Shown here one piece after another: positions 56,826-64,000 of a stretch of DNA of 64,000 bases. A program made the position numbers and the translations under genes. Source of the stretch: Diphasiastrum complanatum (taxonomy: Eukaryota > Streptophyta > Lycopodiopsida > Lycopodiales > Lycopodiaceae). The DNA is taken from assembly GCA_029204225.1 (NCBI GenBank), contig CM055095.1:61003066-61067065 (forward strand). Reading direction: 5' to 3'. Below the pieces are notes generated by a model. The model did no database searches, was not told the DNA's origin, and was given only the letters and a program-made list of their open reading frames with translations. Each line of letters begins with the position of its first letter. Position 1 is the first letter of the stretch.

Positions 56826-57130
56826 AAAATTGACTGAATCACTTGGCACGCCGGTGTGTCAAATGATTTAAAATTTTTTTTTTTGCCTTGACAGCCCACC
56901 ACCATAGCCTGCCGATGTGCTATGGAGGTGGGCTGTCAGGACAACAAAAAAAAAAAATTGAATCACTTGGCACGCCAACGTGCCAAGTGATTCAGTCAAT
57001 TTTTTTTTTTTACACTTGGGCTCTTGGGCTCCTTGTAGTCCCTTGTGGTCAGCCCACCTCTAGGAACCACAAGGAGCCTCCTTGTGGTCCTTTGCGGTGG
57101 CCAAACAGACCACAAGAGGCCTTCTTGCGG
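56826..57130. repeat. Cluster of hairpins / foldback element
   Basis: Hairpin 1 (56835-56870): TGAATCACTTGGCACGCC against an imperfect mirror. A T run follows. Hairpin 2 (56890-56938): GACAGCCCACC..CATAGC paired with GCTATG..GGTGGGCTGTC. An A run follows that can pair with the T run. Hairpin 3 (56959-56995): 16-bp perfect arms TGAATCACTTGGCACG / CGTGCCAAGTGATTCA. Arm 1 of hairpin 1 and arm 2 of hairpin 3 can also pair (ATTGACTGAATCACTTGGCACG and its complement), giving one large foldback. From 57020 there is a second set built on CCTTGTGGT/ACCACAAGG. No coding. Likely a foldback or MITE-type element; its class is unknown. Confidence 0.7.
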
Positions 57131-57145
57131 TCCAACTGCTACAAC

Positions 57146-58166
57146 TGTTGGATTATTCTCCTACTAATCGACTAATCGAGTTTTAATCTTCATCCAACTC
57201 ATAATCCAGACCTGCAGTTTTCTTCGTGTTTCTACACATTTTGCAGAACTACTCGAAAATGGCTCATAGGTGGCTCCGACGTTTATTGACATCATCGACA
57301 AACTTTGGAGACTTCGACCACTTTGGTAACTTCAGCCACTTTGGCCACTGCAACAACTTCGACCACTTCAAAGACTTTGGCCACTTCGCCCATGTCAATT
57401 GATTGACAGTTAACGTTCCACTCGTCTTGAAGCTAAAGACTTGCCCTAATCTTATAGCAAGTAAATTTCCAGGAATTACCAACTGGATGGATGCCAGCTC
57501 ATTAGGGCCCACTGGCCATTATGATCTACGACCTAATTAGATGTCCTACTAATTGGACGTTGCCGCATTTGCTTAGTATAAATAGTTGCTCATACTTTTA
57601 CATTTCAACAAGTAACAAGTATCATCAAAGCATAGTTAGCATCTCTCTCAATCTTTCAAGCTTGAACACTCTTGAGCATTCTAGTTCAGTTCTTTAGAGT
57701 TGATTTAGAGTTTGTTATTGCGCTTACTGCTTATTAGCGAAAGTGCTTAATTCAGACAGAGTTACAGTTACTCAGAGATAGCTCAGAGCACGCGGCTTTG
57801 ATCCGCAATTCCTTTGTTCTCATTTTCATTTTGATTTGTTTCTTTTACCGAATCTATCTATGTTTTATTGCGTTCAATATCATATCAGTATGCATGCATC
57901 TCTGTAACTCTTTTGTAATTGATAATCTCTTATTATTTGTCTAATAATTCAATGCTTTATTTTTGGCTACGTAATCGCTTAGTTGCTAACGATTTCAAAG
58001 TTAGTTGCTAAAGATTGAACGTGATTTCTATCACTACTTTTGTTCAATATTAATAGGCGTAGTCATGCATAGGAAACAAGGTTTCTTCCGTTGTGCTCGA
58101 TAAATCGTTTACCTACTTCGATTTGTCGAATTATTTTCTCTTTCATCTTATCACCTCTTTCCAACA
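57146..58166 (+). repeat. Copia 5' LTR
   Basis: 1021 bp with TG...CA ends, directly followed by the primer site. Confidence 0.83.
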
Positions 58167-58178
58167 TGGTATCAGAGC
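58167..58178 (+). promoter_or_regulatory. Primer-binding site, tRNA-iMet type
   Basis: TGGTATCAGAGC, complementary to the 3' end of initiator Met tRNA, directly after the LTR. Confidence 0.9.
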
Positions 58179-58389
58179 GAATTCTTTAATTTGTTATTAC
58201 CTTTATGATATCAAAGCAATCTGTTATATCATAACTCTAATACTTGATATCTTTCGCAATATCAAATTGATATCATATTCTTCAATTCATAGCATCTGTT
58301 TCAATATTAGAGAATTGATTTCCAATTGTAGCGTAGTACGATATCTCTCACTTGACGTCATCGATACAATCGACAGACTAAAGTTCCAA

Positions 58390-60190
58390 ATGGATTCTCA
58401 AAGTAAAGCTGGTCTTATCGCAAACAAGCTGAATGGATCCAATTATCATTCGTGGAAATTTAAGATGAAGACCTTGCTTATCGGCGACGAGTTGTGGGAT
58501 GTTGTTATAGGTATCGAAGTAAAGCTTGAAGATGACGAAGTCGACTCAAAGTGAAAATCAAAGGATGGTAAAACTTTTGCTCTTATTATCCTCAATATAT
58601 CAGATACTCGGGTCGGCCACATAGTTGAAGCCAAAACTTTGAAAGAAGTTTGGGACATCCTGAGCTCACTATAGGATGTGAGAGACGTAACTACCAGGTT
58701 ACATCTTCGAAGGAAACGCTTCACACTCAAAATGTCGAATAATGATTCTCTTCAAAATCACATTAACCAGTTTAATAATCTCTTGCAACAAATGGCCGCT
58801 GTCAGATCAGTCATAGATGATCAAGACGCAATTATGACATTACTTTCAAGCTTGCCCTCTACATATAAGAACTGGGTGATGATCACATCGACACACTCAG
58901 ATTTAACTCTTACTAGAGTTATCACTATGTTGCTGCAAGAAGATAATCGAAGAAGTCAAGACACTCCATCTACCTCTTCATTTCATGCTCTATATGTCAA
59001 CAAAGGCTCATAATGACAGAAGCAAAAAATCTCCAAGCAGTCTGCATCGAAACAAAAATCGACTCAAAGTGAAGGACAATCATCAAATCCAAAATCGAAG
59101 AAGAAGACGTTTTGCAGGTATTGCAAGCGCAATAACCATGAGATCCATGATTGTTGAATTCTCAAAGCGGAGAACGCAGCCAAACAACCTGATCAAATAG
59201 CAAATACAGTTTCAGCATGTCCCGAAGTCGACATGGACAAAGGCGCATTTATGGTCAAAGACCAAAAGGCATTTTTGGATGATTCTTGCTTTTTGGGTTC
59301 TAGAGCTACCCAACATATGACCAATCATCATGAGATCTTTCACTCCTATATGCCTTACATCACAAAGAAGTATGTTCATCTTGGTGATGATAGCACTCAC
59401 ACTATGTACTGTAAGATTAAGGTTCCAACATGATCAATTCAAACTACTGTCAAAAGTCTTGCTTGTTTATTGAACTCCTACAAATCTGTTATCAGTAAGT
59501 AGAATCACAGATTTAGGTCATAAGGTGGAGTTTGAGTCTGATCAATATAGAATTATCAATAGGAACAACAAGATCCTTGCACTCGACAAGAGGCAATGAT
59601 ACTTATATAGATTATTGATACTAGTCAAGCCTTGAAAACCTCTGTTCTTGTCAATAAAGCATTACTATGGCATCATTGCTTAGGACACTTGAAGTATGCA
59701 TCTGTATCGAACATGTCCAGACAATCCCTAGCACTTGATCACGACTATCCAACGGACAAAGTCGACCTCCCTGTCTGTCATAGCTGCATCCTTGGAAAGT
59801 AGACTAGGATTCCATTTAGATCAAGTCAGAGGCATGCACAAAAAGTTCTGTTAGATGTTGTTCATTTAGATATATGTGGACCTATGCAAACTCCATCATT
59901 GCTAGATGCAAAGTATTTCATTACTTTTATTGACAAATTTTCCATAAAAACAGTTGTCTACTTTATTAAGCAAAAATCGGAGGCTTTAAACAGGTTTCGA
60001 CAATTCAAAGAGCATGCAAAAAATCAAACTGGCAAAAGAATCAAAGCATTGAGGTCCAAAACGGAGGAGAATACATCTCCACCGAATTTAAGGAGTATTG
60101 CCTTAACAATGGCATTGAGGAACAATACATTACCTCCTATTCACCTCAATTGAATGCTCTTGCTAAGAGAAAGAACAGAACTTTAGTCGA
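58390..60190 (+). pseudogene. Copia gag-protease-integrase (broken)
   Basis: ATG 58390 opens MDSQSKAGLIANKLNGSNY and SWKFKMKTLLIGDELW, the Copia gag start. The same frame continues through stops (58552, near 58672, 59011) to ALSSLP-type text and a perfect zinc knuckle CRYCKRNNHEIHDC (59113-59154). It then reaches a protease-like block (FLDDSCFLGSRATQHMT, where DSGATQHMT is usual) and a pre-integrase block (LLWHHCLGHLKYAS, LPVCHSCILGK). Integrase has HLDICGPM and FITFIDKFS, then a frameshift near 60058 before NGGEYISTEF. The frame keeps good Copia order, so loss of function is by stops and truncation, not rearrangement. Confidence 0.85.
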
Positions 60191-60195
60191 ATCGT

Positions 60196-61285
60196 CGAAT
60201 AATTTTTTTTTGAATTTGTAAGCTGCCTGCTTGCAAATCGTATGGGATAGTCTTTCTTATATTCACCTGGCTGCGTCAAAATTGATCCAATAACATATTT
60301 CGAGGCATCAATGTGAACATGAAATTCAATCGTCCAATCTGGAGCATGTAGTATCGATGCCGAAGCTAATGTTTTTTTTCAATTTCTCAAAGGCTTCTAA
60401 CACCTCGACTGTCCAAATAGGAACAATGGTCAGTTTGTATATAGGTCTTGCAAGATCAGCAAAGAATATAATGGAAATTCGATAATACTTTGCATGACTC
60501 ATAAAAACATAAACTCCGCAAATTGTTCCTGGCGGTGGTAATTCCACAATGACTTTGATTTTGGAATAATCCGTAGCAATGTCGTGTCTTGATACCACAT
60601 GTCCGAGAACAACTTCGTGAGAAACCCATATCTAAAACTTTTCTAGATTTAAGGAGATTTAGTACTTGCAACAACATTCAGATACTTTCTCCAAATGATC
60701 CAGGTGGTCTACATCTGCACTATGAATCATCCAAGTAAATTTCAAAGAATTTTTGTAGATAGTCATTGAAAGAGAACTGCATCACTCTTTGAAATGACCT
60801 AGGTGTATTACAAAGTCCAAAAGACATTACTTTATAAGCATAAGTGCCCCACTCTGTTTCAAAAGCTGTTTTGAGGCGATCTATAGGTGCAATCTTGACC
60901 TGGTTGTATCCACTAAATCCATCCAAAAAATTGTGAACTTCTGCTCCAGCAAGGTGGTCCAAAGTGCTTTCAATAAAAGGTAACGTAAAGTGATCCTTTC
61001 ACGTTACTTTATTCAAAGCTTTGAGATTCACACAAATTTTCAATTTTTCACTCTTCTTAGGAACAATGATAATTGGCGAAACCCATTTCTTGTGCTCGAT
61101 CTCATAGATGAAATTGTCTTCAAGCAATCTATGTAACTATTTCTTTATCAAATCCGTAACATCAAGATTACAACGATAGAATTTTGTGACCTTTGAAACT
61201 GCATCAGGCATTAAGGGTATGGTATGCTCAATAAATGAAAAAACAAAGTGTTTCTGATTACAAAGCCTTGCTAGCTTTCAGTCAT
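60196..61285 (-). pseudogene. Ty3/gypsy RT-RNase H fragment
   Basis: Minus strand from 61250: EHTIPLMPDA, NFIYEIEHKKWVSPIIIVP, then LDHLAGAEVHNFLDGFSGY, WGTYAYKVMSFGLCNTPRSF and the catalytic YLDD (near 60728). Then come the connection and RNase H (HAPDWTIEFHVHIDASKYV, RFASRQLTNSKKNYS) ending near 60200. Three or more stops and frame breaks. The RT palm with YLDD is intact in text, but both ends are cut: the left end joins Copia integrase, the right end joins the next Copia LTR. Confidence 0.85.
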
Positions 61286-62259
61286 TCACTTGACAAAGAT
61301 GTCCGCGAACTCGAACATCTAGAGACACAAAACACGAAGAGTTTCGTGAACACGAAAGTCAATGGAGACGAAGACGAACGGTTCGCGAACACGAAGGATC
61401 CACGAACGAGATTCCTTTGCGGTCTAGCAAGAGAGAAAGGCAGACGAGGTAAGCGAAACCAACGGTGGAAACGAAACCCGTTCTGTCCTCGCGCTCCAAG
61501 GAGTACCACCAGAGATCATGCAAGTACCCAGAAGTACAGAGATCTGACCTAATGGCATGACATCAGCAGATACTTCCTAGGTCGTGGCTAATCTGCCACT
61601 CTTGTAATTCCTTGATTAGTTGTTGATGTATAATCACTCTAATCTTAGGTTTACATAGAGAGACTGTACTTACTGGATAATACTTGACACATATCAGAAC
61701 AGGATACACAAGTGTAACTAAGAGAAGAGACACTGAAGAAGTCTGATCCTAGTAAGCAATCAAGACAAACACAGACAGAAGCTCCGTCTGCGTGCGAGAA
61801 GATAATTATGTCTGGGAACAGAAGATCCAATTGTCCGCTAGTGAAGCGAGACCACTACTCGTGAGAGAACCGTGCTTCTCTCACGCCAACGCACTGTGTG
61901 GATTCGCATGCAGTGCCCTGAAGAAATCAAAGAAAATCATTATAGATTATTTTTTTGGTTGTGTCTGATCTTGGATGTCGAATGCTTATGCTGTTTATTT
62001 TTCATATGTCTGAGTTTTCTTGTTCCCTTTGAATTCTGCACCTTGGTTGAAGTTAAGTCGAATGCTGTATTAATTTTATGAACGTAGATCAGTAGTAACT
62101 GACTACTCTCTGGAGGATTGTAGGAGTGTTTCAGCTGGCAGTGCCCAACGAACGCATCTGAACTCCATCTGAATCTCGAAAGAGAGTCGCGAATGTTTCG
62201 TGAATTTTCTTCTCACGATTCTCATCATTCGTATCAGAGCAACACACGATTCTCAACAG

Positions 62260-62271
62260 TGGTATCAGAGC
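62260..62271 (+). promoter_or_regulatory. Primer-binding site, tRNA-iMet type
   Basis: TGGTATCAGAGC. A near copy, GTATCAGAGC, lies 30 bp upstream at 62231-62240, inside the LTR end. Confidence 0.88.
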
Positions 62272-62370
62272 ATCCCTGTCATATTCTGACATAGTCGAGA
62301 AGCTAGCAGATCCATGAGGCCAAGCATTCAGACAATCAACCATCAACAAGAAAACAGACTTCAAGAAGCA

Positions 62371-64000
62371 ATGGCTTCAATCAGCAGCATGCAGAACAAG
62401 ATCTGCACTATACTTAATTCTTTAGAATCTAACTTTCTAGCTTGGAAAGTTAAGACATCTTTGATACTCAAGGGTGAAGGACTCTTCCCCTAGGTGGATG
62501 GCACAGAAGAAATGCCTACGACAACAAGCAAGGAGCTACGCGAATGGAGGGAGAAAAATGACAAGGCAGTAGCCTTGCTATCATCTTCCATCGAAGATAG
62601 CCTTACACTTGACCTAACCACACTCTCCAAAGCTAAGGAGATGTGGGATGCACTGCTCACGAGATTTCAGACGAAATCAAGAAGTCAGATTATGATGCTG
62701 GAAGATCAACTGACGAATCTACAGTGGGATGGAAAAGACCTCACCTCTTTCTTGTTTCTATCACTACACAACTTAGGAGCAGAGAATACAATATTAGCTG
62801 AGAAGCAGCTCACATATATGTTGAGAGCCTTACCTAGATCTTTCGAGACGACACGAACCCTGCTCGTGAAAGATCCTATCATGAACCTTGAAAAGACGAT
62901 TGTCGAGATTCGAGAGGAAGTCGAGGCCAGAGAGCATCTTTATCACAAAGATGGTTCTGACCAGGCACTCTACGACAACAAAGAAAAATCAAAAAAATAG
63001 TTCAAGCCTAAGAGGGAGTCGAATCAGAGGCAGGATCGTAACCAGCAAGCAAAGGGGACCAGCAAAATCAACTAGAAGACCAAAGGGAGGTCGAAACGAC
63101 AAGATGCCGACAAGAAGACCTACAGGAGATGCAGAAGAGACGGGCATACAGTAAATACATGCTGGCTCAATCCCAAGATTGAGTGTATCCATTGCCAAAG
63201 GAAGGGTCATGCAGCCATGGATTGCCACCAGAACCCAAGAAACAGATCAGCACAGAACAGACAGGAGAACGATAATAGTTCTTCCTATGTTGAGGAGCCT
63301 GAGAGCTCAAAGATGGGCAAAGAAAAAAAGAACAAAAGTTGTTCGACCACCTACATCTATGAAGATGTGTGTGCAACATCAACGTCTGACACACACGAGG
63401 TGATCCTGGATTCAGGAGCCACCTCGCACTTCGTGACATCAAGATGAATCATGTCTGATTTCAGAAGAGCAGATCCCTCAAGATTCATAGTTCTTGGAGA
63501 TGGATCCAGACATCAAGTAAATGGTATTGGTTCACTCTGACTCAACACCAACAGCAGAGACAGACGACTCGAAGACGTTCTGGTCGTGCCAACTCTGCAA
63601 CAAGACTTGCTCTCTGTAGCAAGAATAGCAGATGCAGGGATGCGTGTGACATTTTCTAACGAAGCATGCAACGTGATTGATGCCAATACCAGCACTCTCA
63701 TTACTCAAGGCAGAAGGAAGGGCAACCTATATCATCTAAAGGTGCGCCTACTTGAAGATCAAATGCATCAGACCTATGACGACTAGCCAGACACTCTGTG
63801 GCACAGAAGACTTTGCCACATAAACTCAATGGCACTCTACCAGACAAGTCATCATGGAGCAATAACAGGGGTCAGCATCCCGAATGCAACCAATTCGACC
63901 ACCTATGATGCATGTTTGAAAGGCAAGATGTCACACACACCATTCGTCAAAGACTCCTACAGAACGACAAAGATTATGGAGCTGGTGCACTCTGACATTT
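62371..64000 (+). pseudogene. Copia gag-pol, partial at window end
   Basis: A single frame from ATG 62371 to the window end, interrupted only by in-frame stops (TAG 62491, TAG 62998, TAG near 63073, TGA 63445, TGA 63538, TAG 63784). Gag: FLAWKVKTSLILKGEG, REWREKNDKAVALL, LTNLQWDGKDLTSF. Zinc knuckles: a first one with a lost Cys (YRRCRRDGHTVNTC) and a perfect CIHCQRKGHAAMDC near 63181. Protease: VILDSGATSHF at about 63403. Pre-integrase: LQQDLLSVARI, LYHLKV, LWHRRLCHIN. Integrase begins with MELVHSDI at the edge. There is no frameshift in 1.6 kb. Confidence 0.85.

Larger units (their letters stand above)
57146..60195 (+). mobile_element. Ty1/Copia element, 3' part lost
   Basis: LTR 57146-58166 (TGTTGGATTATTC...CCAACA), primer site TGGTATCAGAGC at 58167-58178, then gag and pol up to the integrase core. 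RT, RNase H and the 3' LTR are absent: near 60195 the sequence switches to a gypsy RT on the other strand. The LTR is related to the solo LTR at 26-1135. Confidence 0.87.
61300..64000 (+). mobile_element. Ty1/Copia element, runs off the window
   Basis: A probable LTR of about 960 bp (about 61300 to 62258, ending CTCAACA) precedes the primer site at 62260-62271, gag, protease and the start of integrase. The left LTR border is uncertain: TGTCCGCGAAC at 61300 is one candidate, TGTTGATGTA near 61620 another. It belongs to a different Copia family from the one at 57146 (other gag). Confidence 0.8.

Overview
This is nuclear DNA from a land plant with a large, repeat-filled genome. It holds one recognisable host gene, on the minus strand: a ten-exon histone chaperone of the SET/NAP1-related (NRP) family, coding from 50840 down to 16980. 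The ten exons give a 263-residue protein with canonical GT-AG borders throughout. Introns of 21.2 kb and 7.7 kb, a repeat load that is nearly all retroelements, and an NRP protein diverged from the Arabidopsis copies suggest a fern, lycophyte, gymnosperm or other large-genome plant. I cannot name the species.

Layout. 1-16 kb lies downstream of the gene and is a graveyard of elements: a Copia solo LTR, a short L1 LINE with target duplication, a gypsy gag remnant, the C-terminal end of a restriction-like-endonuclease type non-LTR polyprotein, and a decayed Copia pol on the minus strand. 17-51 kb is the NRP gene. Intron 9 (17.0-24.7 kb) carries a minus-strand chromodomain gypsy remnant, a MITE-like element and a palindromic island. 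Intron 5 (27.4-48.6 kb) carries, in order, a hAT transposon with an intron-containing transposase pseudogene, a minus-strand gypsy element with an exact 5-bp target duplication placed in a short tandem array, and two head-to-tail copies of an unusual LINE. The second LINE copy is split by another gypsy element with an exact target duplication. 51-57 kb is the promoter side and sparse intergenic DNA, ending in a gypsy LTR and a dense cluster of hairpins. 57-64 kb holds two plus-strand Copia elements with tRNA-iMet primer sites, separated by a minus-strand gypsy RT fragment; the last runs off the window.

How it fits together. No operon-like logic applies. The host gene makes a chromatin protein and has tolerated about 29 kb of intronic DNA without losing an exon or splice site. 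All mobile elements read here look inactive (frameshifts, stops, lost catalytic residues or internal deletions). The most notable items are the LINE at 37.9-47.6 kb (stem-loop plus CT-rich tail in place of poly(A), and a PIP-box-like motif in the ORF2 C-terminus), the restriction-like-endonuclease fragment at 11.6 kb, the hairpin cluster at 56.8 kb, and a gypsy LTR that contains a piece of Copia pol. Assignments come from reading motifs by eye; no database search or alignment program was run.
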